Source: Hetaerina americana (taxonomy: Eukaryota > Arthropoda > Insecta > Odonata > Calopterygidae). Taken from it: DNA of 64,000 nt. The stretch covers positions 1-64,000 of the forward strand of contig JAKTNV010000788.1 of NCBI GenBank assembly GCA_022747635.1. The letters are read 5' to 3'. The notes under the pieces were generated by a model that was not told the origin of the DNA, ran no database searches, and worked only from the letters and a program-made list of their open reading frames with translations. A program made the translations under genes and the position numbers. Shown here piece by piece: positions 26,301 to 37,205 of this stretch (positions are counted from its first letter, which is position 1; the number at the start of each line of letters is the position of its first letter).

Positions 26301-26526
26301 TAATGGGCTTTCAAAAAAACCCTCGGGGGAACAACGAAACGAGTCGCTTGAATCACGAAATTTCTCATTCAGGGACTGCGGCTGGAAAACGTTATGCTTG
26401 CAAGAAATACGTATAAATGTTACCATTTTCTCAAAAACGACCGTTTTGAATAGTAAAGAAAGAACAAATTTTCATTTGATGAATGAAAGCTTTTAAAAAA
26501 GTACTTGGAAGAAAAACTTACACGAA
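20385..26526 (+). repeat. Segmental repeat Q, copy 3
   Basis: This copy has the full-length version, without the deletion of copy 2. Offsets from copy 2 are 5764 bp before the deletion point and 6142 bp after it. Homology to the other copies continues to about 26620, where it gives way to the second copy of the 1621-bp duplication. Confidence 0.88.
21117..21839 (+). repeat. A-B-B-C tetramer in Q copy 3 (723 bp)
   Basis: This is the same tetramer in the third Q copy. Its presence in all three copies shows that the extra B arose before the 6.14-kb amplification. Confidence 0.8.
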
Positions 26527-26620
26527 AATTGATTCATGAAATTTCTCATCCCGGGACTGCGGAGGAAAATTATTATGTTTAAAAAGTACGTATATTAACG
26601 AAACTTTTATAACAGCGACT
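25000..26620 (+). repeat. 1621-bp tandem duplication, copy 1
   Basis: Three consecutive trimers, matched by 26621-28241 at a constant offset of 1621 bp. Both copies contain the C subtype with GGAAGAGTGGCCACAAAATA near the start and the A subtype AAATTTAGTTTGC next. The breakpoint lies somewhere in the identical stretch 24968-25000. Confidence 0.87.
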
Positions 26621-28241
26621 GCCTTTAAAGGAAGAGTGGCCACAAAATATTTATTCAATGAATTTTAAGCTTTAAAAAACCGCTGAGGTAAAAACTAAAC
26701 GCCACAATTGAATCACAAAATTTCTCATCCCGGTACTGCGGATGAAAAATTTAGTTTGCAAGAAAAACGTATGAATACGAAAATTTTCTCAATAACTGCC
26801 GTTGGGAAATGAAAAGAGTCACACAAATTTACAATTAAAACTAACAGGCTTTCAAAAAAACCCTCGGGGGAACAACTAAACGAGTCGCTTGAATCACGAA
26901 ATTTCTAATCCCGGGACTGCGGCTAGAAAACGTTATGCTTGCAAGAAATACGTATAAATGTTACCATTTTCTGAAAAACGACCGTTTCGAATGGCAAAGA
27001 AAGAACAAATTTTCATTTGATGAATGAAAAGCTTTTAAAAAAGCACTTGGAAGAAAAACACGAAAATTGATTCGCGAAATTTTTCAACCCGGGACTGCGG
27101 AGGAAAATTATATGTGTAAAAAATAAGTATATTAACGAAACTTTCATAATAGCGACTGCCTTTAAAGGAAGAGAGGCGACCAAATATTCATACAATGAAT
27201 TTTAAGTTTTAAAAAACCGCTGAGGTAAAAACTAAACGCCACAATTGAATCACAAAATTTCTCATCCCGGTACTGCGGATGAAAAATTTTATTTTTGCAA
27301 GGAATACGTTTAAACACGAAAATTTTCTTAATAACTGCCGTTTGGAAATGAAAATTGTCAAACAAATTTACAATTAAAACTAACAGGCTTTATAAAAAAC
27401 CCTCGGGGGAACAACTAAACGAGTCGCTTGAATCACGAAATTTCTCATCCCGGGACTGCGGCTGGAAAACTTTATGCTTGCAAAAAATACGTATAAATGA
27501 TACCATTTTCTCAAAAACGACCGTTTTGAATGGTATAGAAAGAACAAATTTTCATTTGATGAATAAAGAGCCTTTAAAAAAGCACTTCGAAGAAAAACTT
27601 ACACGGAAATTGATTCGCGAAATTTCTCATCACGGGCCTACGGAGGAATATTATTATGTTTAAAAAGTACGTATATTAACGAAACTTTTATAAGAGCGAC
27701 TGCTTTGAAAGGAAGGGAGGCCACCAAATGTTCATTCAATGAATTTTAAGCTTTAAAAAACCGCTGAGGTAAAAACTAAACGCAACAATTAGATCACAAA
27801 ATTTCTCATCCCGGTACTGCGGATGAAAATTTTGTTTGCCAGAAATACGTATGAATACGAAACTTTTCTCAATAACTGCCGTTTGGAAGTGAAAAGAGTC
27901 ACACAAATTTACAATAAAAACTAATGGGCTTTCAAAAAAACCCTCGGGGGAACAACGAAACGAGTCGCTTGAATCACGAAATTTCTCATTCAGGGACTGC
28001 GGCTGGAAAACGTTATGCTTGCAAGAAATACGTATAAATGTTACCATTTTCTCAAAAACGACCGTTTTGAATAGTAAAGAAAGAACAAATTTTCATTTGA
28101 TGAATGAAAGCTTTTAAAAAAGCACTTGGAAGAAAAACTTACACGAAAATTGATTCATGAAATTTCTCATCCCGGGACTGCGGAGGAAAATTATTATGTT
28201 TAAAAAGTACGTATATTAACGAAACTTTTATAACAGCGACT
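26621..28241 (+). repeat. 1621-bp tandem duplication, copy 2
   Basis: This is the partner of 25000-26620. Only a few substitutions separate the copies, for example ATACAATG for TTCAATG near 27191 and GGAATATT for GGAAAATT near 27646. It is a recent duplication of exactly three trimers. Confidence 0.87.
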
Positions 28242-28567
28242 GCTTTGAAAGGAAGGGAGGCAACCAAATATTCATTCAACGAATTTTAAGCTTTAAAAAA
28301 CCGCTGAAGTAAAACTAAACGCCACAATTGAATCACAAAATTTCTCATCCCGGTACTGCGGATGAAAAATTTTGTTTGCAAGAAAAACGTATGAATACGA
28401 AAATTTTCCCAATAACTGCCGTTGGGAAATGAAAGGAGTCACACAAATTTACAATTAAAACTAACAGGCTTTCAAAAAAACCCTCGGGGGAACAACTAAA
28501 CGAGTCGCTTGAATCACGAAATTTCTAATCCCGGGTCGCGGCTAGAAAACGTTATGCTTGCAAGAAA
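28242..28567 (+). repeat. Satellite left of the mariner insertion
   Basis: This holds the end of a C subunit, an A subunit with AAAATTTTGTTTGC, and the first part of a B subunit whose box reads CCCGGGTCGCGGCTAG. The same B variant recurs at about 29821, 36313, 55250 and 56873. The match to 36028-36353 has an offset of 7786 bp, which equals 7031 plus the 755 bp added by the mariner and its target duplication. Confidence 0.85.
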
Positions 28568-28569
28568 TA
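28568..28569. other. TA target-site duplication, left copy
   Basis: The satellite reads AAGAAATA just before the element. The uninterrupted B subunit reads AAGAAATACGTATAAATG, so the TA here and the TA at 29323-29324 are the duplicated target, as expected for a Tc1/mariner transposon. Confidence 0.95.
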
Positions 28570-28602
28570 CGAGGGTCATCCGGAAAGTAGTACCCGTTCG
28601 TG
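28570..28602 (+). repeat. Mariner left terminal inverted repeat (33 bp)
   Basis: It begins CGAGGGTCATCCGG and ends CCCGTTCGTG. Reverse-complemented, the right end matches at 32 of 33 positions, the only difference being base 2 (G here, A there). Confidence 0.96.
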
Positions 28603-28730
28603 CCGCATAAAGTGCTGACGACGCGAGTAGCCGCTGGACGAGGTCAGATAGCTTCAGTGGCTTGTCTGCCTTCTCTGAGCCAAGTTGCGTGACGCTAGCA
28701 TTGCCTGTGTTGTTTCTGTGATTGTTTACA
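28603..28730 (+). other. Mariner 5' untranslated region
   Basis: This is 128 bp between the left inverted repeat and the first ATG. It is GC-richer than the satellite. No recognisable promoter element was found. Confidence 0.7.
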
Positions 28731-29129
28731 ATGTTTAAAAAAATTGAGAACGCCGCCAGTTGTGAAGTGAGGGCAGTGATTAAATTCCTCAATGCAAGAA
28801 ACGTTCGCCCATGTGATATTCATCGCCAATTAAAGGAGGTGTATGGAGACAATGTAATGGACGAGTCGTCTGTTCGGCGGTGGTGTCGCAACTTCAACAT
28901 GGGGAGGGGGAACACACACGACGATGAGCGTTCGGAGAGACCGTCTGTCATTACAGACCAACTGGTGAGCTCAGTTGACGAATTCGTGAGGAACGATCGG
29001 CGCGTCACAATTGATGACATCTGTGAGCATTTTCCCAATGTTTCTCGAACAATTGTTCATGAAATTGTTAAACACCATCTGCATTATGCAAAAATTTGTG
29101 CAAGATGGGTCCCTCGCGTATCTCAATGA
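28731..29129 (+). pseudogene. Mariner transposase, N-terminal DNA-binding part (132 codons)
   Basis: The frame opens at ATG 28731 (MFKKIENAASCEVR...) and stops at 29127-29129. An upstream in-frame TTG at 28722 is not a likely start in a eukaryote. Residues about 10-55 fit the first helix-turn-helix of mariner transposases (HTH_48 type, with IKFLNARN and SSVRRWCRNF). They are followed by the linker with RSERPS at 67-72 and a second helix-turn-helix at about 75-118 (DDICEHFPNVSRTIVHEI). WVPR at 126-129 corresponds to the mariner WVPH motif just before the catalytic domain. After that the sequence jumps out of frame into the C-terminal end, so the D,D34D catalytic triad and its YSPDLAP region are absent. 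The product, if made, could bind DNA but not cut it. The family assignment is from motif recall, not from a database search. Confidence 0.93.
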
Positions 29130-29223
29130 GCTGGCGGCGAAGGACTATGCAGCAGGAATACAGAAACTTGTCACACGTTATGACAAATGCCTTAATTTGC
29201 TTGGAGATTATGTTGAGAAGTAG
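29116..29223 (+). pseudogene. Mariner transposase, C-terminal remnant
   Basis: In a different frame from the N-terminal part, this stretch encodes AYLNELAAKDYAAGIQKL, then TRYDKCLNLLGDYVEK and a TAG stop at 29221-29223. An ending of the type GIQKLVxRYDKCLNxxGxYVEK is characteristic of mariner transposases. It lies directly against the N-terminal remnant: the deletion joint is around 29106-29118, roughly 185 codons are missing, and the joint also shifts the frame. The fragment has no start of its own and is not expected to be expressed. Confidence 0.9.
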
Positions 29224-29242
29224 TTTAAAGTATCCTCTTTCA

Positions 29243-29248
29243 AATAAA
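29243..29248 (+). promoter_or_regulatory. Polyadenylation signal AATAAA of the mariner
   Basis: AATAAA lies 20 bp after the transposase stop codon and before the right inverted repeat, the usual position in mariners. It may be fortuitous in AT-rich sequence. Confidence 0.5.
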
Positions 29249-29289
29249 ATTTTTTATGTTTGTTAATATTTACTTTTGTGTCTTTATTT

Positions 29290-29322
29290 CACGAACGGGT
29301 ACTACTTTCCGGATGACCCTTG
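29290..29322 (-). repeat. Mariner right terminal inverted repeat (33 bp)
   Basis: It reads CACGAACGGG to GATGACCCTTG on the plus strand and is the inverted partner of 28570-28602, with one mismatch. Confidence 0.96.
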
Positions 29323-29324
29323 TA
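29323..29324. other. TA target-site duplication, right copy
   Basis: TA immediately follows the element and continues CGTATAAATGATACC, the normal B-subunit sequence. Removing 28570-29324 restores a standard B subunit. Confidence 0.95.
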
Positions 29325-30174
29325 CGTATAAATGATACCATTTTCTCAAAAACGACCGTTTTGAATGGTAAAGAAAGAAACAAATTTTCATTTGATGAAT
29401 GAAAAGCTTTTAGAAAAGCACTTGGAAGAAAAACACGAAAATTGATTCGCGAAATTTTTCATCCCGGGACTGCGGAGGAAAATTATATGTGTAAAAAATA
29501 AGTATATTAACGAAACTTTCATAATAGCGACTGCCTTTAAAGGAAGAGAGGCAACCAAATATTCATTCAATGAATTTTAAGTTTTAAAAAACCGCTGAGG
29601 TAAAAACTAAACGCCACAATTGAATCACAAAATTTCTCATCCCGGTACTGCGGATGAAAAATTTTATTTTTGCAAGGAATACGTTTAAACACGAAAATTT
29701 TCTTAATAACTGCCGTTTGGAAATGAAAATTGTCAAACAAATTTACAATTAAAACTAACAGGCTTTCAAAAAAACCCTCGGGGGAACAACTAAACGAGTC
29801 GCTTGAATCACGAAATTTCTAATCCCGGGTCGCGGCTAGAAAACGTTATGCTTGCAAGAAATACGTATAAATGATACCATTTTCTCAAAAACGACCGTTT
29901 TGAATGGTAAAGAAAGGAACAAATTTTCATTTGATGAATAAAGAGCCTTTAAAAAAGCACTTGGAAGAAAAACTTACACGGAAATTAATTCGCGAAATTT
30001 CTCATCCCGGGCCTGCGGAGGAAAATTATTATGTTTAACAAATACGTATATTAACGAAACTTTTATAACAGCGGCTGCTTTGAAAGAAAGAGAGGCGACC
30101 AAATATTCATTCAATTAATTTTAAGCTTTAAAAAACCGCTGAGGAAAAACTAAACGCAACAATTGAATCGCAAA
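29325..30174 (+). repeat. Satellite right of the mariner
   Basis: This completes the interrupted B subunit and continues with C, A, B and C. 29388-29666 matches 36962-37240 (offset 7574), while 29760-30180 matches 36252-36672 (offset 6492). The two trimers are therefore in a different order in the other copy. No gene is present. Confidence 0.75.
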
Positions 30175-33100
30175 ATTTCTCATCCCGGTACTGCGGATGA
30201 AAAATTTTATGTTTGCAAGGAATACGTTTAAACACGAAAATTTTCTTAATAACTGCCGTTTGGAAATGAAAATTGTCAAACAAATTTACAATTAAAACTA
30301 ACAGGCTTTATAAAAAACCCTCGGGGGAACAACTAAACGAGTCGCTTGAATCACGAAATTTCTCATCCCGGGACTGCGGCTGGAAAACTTTATGCTTGCA
30401 AAAAATACGTATAAATGATACCATTTTCTCAAAAACGACCGTTTTGAATGGTATAGAAAGAACAAATTTTCATTTGATGAATAAAGAGCCTTTAAAAAAG
30501 CACTTCGAAGAAAAACTTACACGGAAATTGATTCGCGAAATTTCTCATCACGGGCCTACGGAGGAAAATTATTATGTTTAAAAAGTACGTATATTAACGA
30601 AACTTTTATAACAGCGACTGCTTTGAAAGGAAGGGAGGCCACCAAATATTCATTCAATGAATTTTAAGCTTTAAAAAACCGCTGAGGTAAAAACTAAACG
30701 CAACAATTAGATCACAAAATTTCTCATCCCGGTACTGCGGATGAAAATTTTTTTTGCCAGAAATACGTATGAATACGAAACTTTTCTCAATAACTGCCGT
30801 TTGGAAGTGAAAAGAGACACAAATTTACAATAAAAACTAATGGGCTTTCAAAAAAACCCTCGGGGGAACAACGAAACGAGTCGCTTGAATCACGAAATTT
30901 CTCATTCAGGGACTGCGGCTGGAAAACGTTATGCTTGCAAGAAATACGTATAAATGTTACCATTTTCTCAAAAACGACCGTTTTGAATAGTAAAGAAAGA
31001 ACAAATTTTCATTTGAAGAATGAAAGCTTTTAAAAAAGCACTTGGAAGAAAAACACGAAAATTGATTCGCGAAATTTTTCATCCCGGGACTGCGGAGGAA
31101 AATTATATATTTAAAAAATAAGTATATTAACGAAACTTTCATAACAGCGACTGCCTTTAAAGGAAGAGAGGCGACCAAATATTCATTCAATGAATTTTAA
31201 GCTTTAAAAAACCGCTGAGGTAAAAACTAAACGCCACAATTGAATCACAAAATTTCTCATCCCGGTACTGCGGATGAAAAATTATATGTTTGCAAGAAAT
31301 ACGTTTAAACACGAAAATTTTCTTAATAACTGCCGTTTGGAAATGAAAAGTGTCAAACAAATTTACAATTAAAACTTACAGGCTTTCAAAAAAACCTTCG
31401 GGGGAACAACTAAAAGAGTCGCTTTAATCACGAAATTTCTAATCCCGGGACTGCGGCTGGAAAACATTATGCTTGCAAGAAATTCGTATAAATGATAACA
31501 TTTTCTCAAAAACGACCGTTTTGAAAGGTAAGGATAGGAACAAATTTTCATTTGATGAATAAAGAGCCTTTAAAAAAGCACTTCGAAGAAAAACTTACAC
31601 GGAAATTGATTCGCGAAATTTCTCATCACGGGCCTACGGAGGAAAATTATTATGTTTAAAAAGTACGTATATTAACGAAACTTTTATAACAGCGACTGCT
31701 TTGAAAGGAAGGGAGGCCACCAAATATTCATTCAATGAATTTTAAGCTTTAAAAAACCGCTGAGGTAAAAACTAAACGCAACAATTAGATCACAAAATTT
31801 CTCATCCCGGTACTGCGGATGAAAATTTTTTTTGCCAGAAATACGTATGAATACGAAACTTTTCTCAATAACTGCCGTTTGGAAGTGAAAAGAGACACAA
31901 ATTTACAATAAAAACTAATGGGCTTTCAAAAAAAACCCTCGGGGGAACAACGAAACGAGTCGCTTGAATCACGAAATTTCTCATCCCGGGACTGCGGCTG
32001 GAAAACGTTATGCTTGCAAGAAATACGTATAAATGTTACCATTTTCTCAAAAACGACCGTTTTGAATAGTAAATAAAGAACAAATTTTCATTTGATGAAT
32101 GAAAAGCTTTTAAAAAAGCACTTGGAAGAAAAACACGAAAATTGATTCGCGAAATTTTTCATCCCGGGACTGCGGAGGAAAATTATGTTTAAAAAATAAG
32201 TATATTAACGAAACTTTCATATCAGCGACTGCCTTTAAAGGAAGAGAGGCGACCAAATATTCATTCAATGAATTTTAAGCTTTAAAAAACCGCTGAGGTA
32301 AAAACTAAACGCCACAATTGAATCACAAAATTTCTCATCCCGGTACTGCGGATGAAAAATTTTATGTTTGCAAGAAATACGTTTAAACACGAAAATTTTC
32401 TTAATAACTGCCGTTTGGAAATGAAAAGTGTCAAACAAATTTACAATTAAAACTTACAGGCTTCCAAAAAAACCTTCGGGGGAACAACTAAAAGAGTCGC
32501 TTTAATCACGAAATTTCTAATCCCGGGACTGCGGCTGGAAAACATTATGCTTGCAAGAAATTCGTATAAATGATACCATTTTCTCAAAAACGACCGTTTT
32601 GAAAGGTTAAGAAAGGAACAAATTTTCATTTGATGAATGAAAAGCTTTTAAAAAAGCACTTGGTAGAAAAACTTACACGACAATTCATTCGCGAAATTTC
32701 TCATCCCGAATCTGCGGAGGAAAATTATTATGTTTAACAAATACGTATATTAACGAAACTTTTATAACAGCGGCTGCTTTGAAAGAAAGAGAGGCGACCA
32801 AATATTCATTCAATTAATTTTAAGCTTTAAAAAACCGCTGAGGAAAAACTAAACGCAACAATTGAATCGCAAAATTTCTCATCCCGGTACTGCGGATGAA
32901 AAATTTTATGTTTGCAAGAAATACGTTTGAATACGGAAATTTGCTCAATAACTGCCTTTTGCATATGAAAGGAGTGAAACAAATTTACAATTAAAACTAA
33001 CAGGCTTTCAAAAAAACCCTCGTTGGAACAACCAAACGAGTCGCTTGAATAACGAAATTTCTGATCGCGGGACTTCAGCGAGAAAACGTTATGCTTGCAA

Positions 33101-35440
33101 GAAATACGTATAAATGATACCATTTTCTCAAAAACGATCGTTTTGAATGGTAAAGAAAGAACAAATTTTCTTTTGATGAATGAAAAGCTTTTATAAAATC
33201 ACTTGAAAGAAAAATTTAGACAAGAATTGATTCGCGAAATTTTTCATCCCGGGACTGCGGAGGAAAATTATTATGTTTAAAAAATAAGTATATTAACGAA
33301 ACTTTTATAACAGCAACTGCCTTTAAAGGAAGAGTGGCCACAAAATATTTATTCAATGAATTTTAAGCTTTAAAAAACCGCTGAGGTAAAAACTAAACGC
33401 CACAATTGAATCACAAAATTTCTCATCCCGGTACTGCGGATGAAAATTTTGTTTGCCAGAAATACGTATGAATACGAAACTTTTCTCAATAACTGCCGTT
33501 TGGAAGTGAAAAGAGTCACACAAATTTACAATAAAAACTAATGGGCTTTCAAAAAAACCCTCGGGGGAACAACGAAACGAGTCGCTTGAATCACGAAATT
33601 TCTCATTCAGGGACTGCGGCTGGAAAACGTTATGCTTGCAAGAAATACGTATAAATGTTACCATTTTCTCAAAAACGACCGTTTTGAATAGTAAAGAAAA
33701 AACAAATTTTCATTTGATGAATGAAAAGCTTTTAAAAAAGCACTTGGAAGAAAAACACGAAAATTGATTCGCGAAATTTTTCATCCCGGGACTGCGGAGG
33801 AAAATTATATGTTTAAAAAATAAGTATATTAACGAAACTTTCATAACAGCGACTGCCTTTAAAGGAAGAGAGGCGACCAAATATTCATTCAATGAATTTT
33901 AAGCTTTAAAAAACCGCTGAGGTAAAAACTAAACGCCACAATTGAATCACAAAATTTCTCATCCCGGTACTGCAGATGAAAAATTTTATGTTTGCAAGAA
34001 ATACGTTTAAACACGAAAATTTTCTTAATAACTGCCGTTTGGAAATGAAAAGTGTCAAACAAATTTACAATTAAAACTTACAGGCTTTCAAAAAAACCTT
34101 CGGGGGAACAACTAAAAGAGTCGCTTTAATCACGAAATTTCTAATCCCGGGACTGCGGCTAAAAAACATTATGCTTGCAAGAAATTCGTATAAATGATAA
34201 CATTTTCTCAAAAACGACCGTTTTGAAAGGTTAAGAAAGGAACAAATTTTCATTTGATGAATGAAGAGCTTTTAAAAAAGCACTTGGTAGAAAAACTTAC
34301 ACGACAATTCATTCGCGAAATTTCTCATCCCGAATCTGCGGAGGAAAATTATTGTTTAACAAATACGTATTTTAACCAAACTTTTATAACAGCGGCTGCT
34401 TTGAAAGAAAGAGAGGCGACCAAATATTCATTCAATTAATTTTAAGCTTTAAAAAACCGCTGAGGAAAAACTAAACGCAACAATTGAATCGCAAAATTTC
34501 TCATCCCGGTACTGCGGATGAAAAATTTTATGTTTGCAAGAAATTCGTTTGAATACGGAAATTTTCTCAATAACTGCCTTTTGCATATGAAAGGAGTGAA
34601 ACAAATTTACAATTAAAACTAACAGGCTTTCAAAAAAACCCTCGTTGGAACAACCAAACGAGTCGCTTGAATCACGAAATTTCTCATCGCGGGACTTCAG
34701 CGAGAAAACGTTATGCTTGCAAGAAATACGTATAAATGATACCATTTTCTTAAAAACGACCGTTTTGAATGGTAAAGAAAGAACAAATTTTCTTTTGATG
34801 AATGAAAAGCTTTTATAAAAGCACTTGGAAGAAAAATTTAGACAAGAATTGATTCGCGAAATTTTTCATCCCGGGACTGCGGAGGAAAATTATTATGTTT
34901 AAAAAATAAGTATATTAACCAAACTTTTATAACAGCGACTGCCTTCAAAGGAAGAGTGGCCACAAAATATTTATTCAATGAATTTTAAGCTTTAAAAAAC
35001 CGCTGAGGTAAAAACTAAACGCCACAATTGAATCACAAAATTTCTCATCCCGGTACTGTGGATGAAAAATTTAGTTTGCAAGAAAAACGTATGAATACGA
35101 AAATTTTCTCAATAACTGACGTTGGGAAATGAAAAGAGTCACACAAATTTACAATTAAAACTAACAGGCTTTCAAAAAAACCCTCGGGGGAACAACTAAA
35201 CGAGTCGCTTGAATCACGAAATTTCTAATCCCGGGACTTCGGCTAGAAAACGTTATGCTTGCAAGAAATACGTATAAATGATACCATTTTCTCAAAAACG
35301 ACCGTTTTGAATGGTAAAGAAAGAACAAATTTTCATTTGATGAATGAAAAGCTTTTAGAAAAATACTTGGAAGAAAAACTTACACGGAAATTGATTCGCG
35401 AAATTACTCATCGCGGGCCTGCGGAGGAAAATTATTATGT
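30175..35440 (+). repeat. 7031-bp-offset segmental repeat R, copy 1
   Basis: It matches 37206-42471 with a constant offset of 7031-7033 bp over about 5.27 kb. Shared rare bases include the CTTCCAAAAAAACC run near 32461 and the box CTGATCGCGGGACTTCAGCG near 33061. The match stops at about 35440, where the two continue with different subtypes of C. Confidence 0.88.
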
Positions 35441-35759
35441 TAAAAAAGTACGTATATTAACGAAACTTTTATAAAAGCGAGTGCTTTGAAAGGAAGAAAG
35501 GCGACCAAATATTCATTCAATGAATTTTAAGCTTCAAAAAAACCGCTGAGGTTAAAACTAAACGCCACAATTAAATCACAAAATTTCTCATCACGGGACT
35601 GCGGATGAAAAATTTTATTTTTGCAAGAAATATGTTTGAATACAAAAGTTTTCCCAATAACTGCCGTTTTGAAAGGAAAGAAAAACACAAATTTACAATT
35701 AAAACTAACAGGCTTTCAAAAAAACCCTCGGGGGAACAACTAAACGAGTCGCTTGAATC
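35398..35759 (+). repeat. Rare C-A subtype, copy 1
   Basis: The C subunit carries GCGAGTGCTTTGAAAGGAAG and GCTTCAAAAAAACCGC. The A subunit carries GAATACAAAAGTTTTCCC and GGAAAGAAAAACACAAATT in place of the usual GAAAAGAGTCACAC. The combination recurs only at about 57040 and 62083. Confidence 0.75.
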
Positions 35760-37205
35760 ACGAAATTTCTTATCCCGGGACTGCGGCTAGAAAACAATAT
35801 GCTTGCAAGAAATACGTATAAATGATACCATTTTCTCTAAAACGACCGTTTTGAAAAGTTAAGAAAGAAACAAATTTTCATTTGATGAATGAAAAGCTTT
35901 TAAAAAAGCACTTGGAAGAAAAACTTACACTAAAATTGATTCACGAAATTTCTCATCCCGGGACTGCGGAGGAAAATTATTATGTTTAAAAAGTAAGTAT
36001 ATTAACGAAACTTTTATAACAGCGACTGCTTTGAAAGGAAGGGAGGCAACCTAATATTCATTCAATGAATTTTAAGCTTTAAAAAACCGCTGAGGTAAAA
36101 CTAAACGCCACAATTGAATCACAAAATTTCTCATCCCGGTACTGCGGATGAAAAATTTTGTTTGCAAGAAAAACGTATGAATACGAAAATTTTCCCAATA
36201 ACTGCCGTTGGGAAATGAAAGGAGTCACACAAATTTACAATTAAACCTAACAGGCTTTCAAAAAAACCCTCGGGGGAACAACTAAACGAGTCGCTTGAAT
36301 CACGAAATTTCTAATCCCGGGTCGCGGCTAGAAAACGTTATGCTTGCAAGAAATACGTATAAATGATACCATTTTCTCAAAAACGACCGTTTTGAATGGT
36401 AAAGAAAGGAACAAATTTTCATTTGATGAATAAAGAGCCTTTAAAAAAGCACTTGGAAGAAAAACTTACACGGAAATTAATTCGCGAAATTTCTCATCCC
36501 GGGCCTGCGGAGGAAAATTATTATGTTTAACAAATACGTATATTAACGAAACTTTTATAACAGCGGCTGCTTTGAAAGAAACTGAGGCGACCAAATATTC
36601 ATTCAATTAATTTTAAGCTTTAAAAAACCGCTGAGGAAAAACTAAACGCAACAATTGAATCGCAAAATTTCTCATCCCGGTACTGCGGATGAAAAATTTT
36701 ATGTTTGCAAGAAATACGTTTGAATACGGAAATTTTCTCAATAACTGCCTTTTGCATATGAAAGGAGTGAAACAAATTTACAATTAAAACTAACAGGCTT
36801 TCAAAAAAACCCTCGGGGGAACAACTAAACGAGTCGCTTGAATCACGAAATTTCTAATCCCGGGACTGCGGCTAGAAAACGTTATGCTTGCAAGAAATAC
36901 GTATAAATGATACCATTTTCTCAAAAACGACCGTTTCGAATGGCAAAGAAAGAACAAATTTTCATTTGATGAATGAAAAGCTTTTAAAAAAGCACTTGGA
37001 AGAAAAACACGAAAATTGATTCGCGAAATTTTTCATCCCGGGACTGCGGAGGAAAATTATATGTGTAAAAAATAAGTATATTAACGAAACTTTCATAATA
37101 GCGACTGCCTTTAAAGGAAGAGAGGCGACCAAATATTCATTCAATGAATTTTAAGTTTTAAAAAACCGCTGAGGTAAAAACTAAACGCCACAATTGAATC
37201 ACAAA
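35441..37205 (+). repeat. Spacer between the R repeats
   Basis: Satellite trimers with no gene. It includes the rare C-A subtype (35398-35759), the empty mariner site, and a trimer order that differs from the corresponding left flank. Confidence 0.75.
36354..36355. other. Paralogous empty target site for the mariner
   Basis: In the B subunit with the same rare CCCGGGTCGCGGCTAG box, the sequence AAGAAATACGTATAAATG is uninterrupted here. It aligns with both flanks of the mariner (offset 7786 on the left, 7031 on the right), giving the pre-insertion state. Confidence 0.88.

Larger units (their letters stand above)
28570..29322 (+). mobile_element. Non-autonomous mariner element (753 bp), internally deleted
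   Basis: This is the only non-satellite DNA in the window. It has 33-bp inverted termini, a flanking TA duplication, and remnants of a mariner transposase reading left to right. Full-length mariners are about 1.3 kb, so roughly 550 bp is missing, and the missing part is the catalytic core. Because the termini look intact, it could in principle be moved by a transposase supplied from elsewhere. It interrupts a B subunit about 50 bp after the box. Compared with the satellite it is richer in G and C. The mariner subfamily is not assigned with confidence, as the termini alone do not settle it. Confidence 0.96.

Noticed and set aside
28514..29038. Minus-strand open frames across the mariner element.
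   Set aside because: They are shadows of the transposase frame. The plus strand carries recognisable mariner motifs, the polyadenylation signal and the expected order relative to the inverted repeats.
28570..29322. A functional mariner transposase.
   Set aside because: Roughly 185 codons covering the catalytic triad are missing and the two remaining parts are in different frames.
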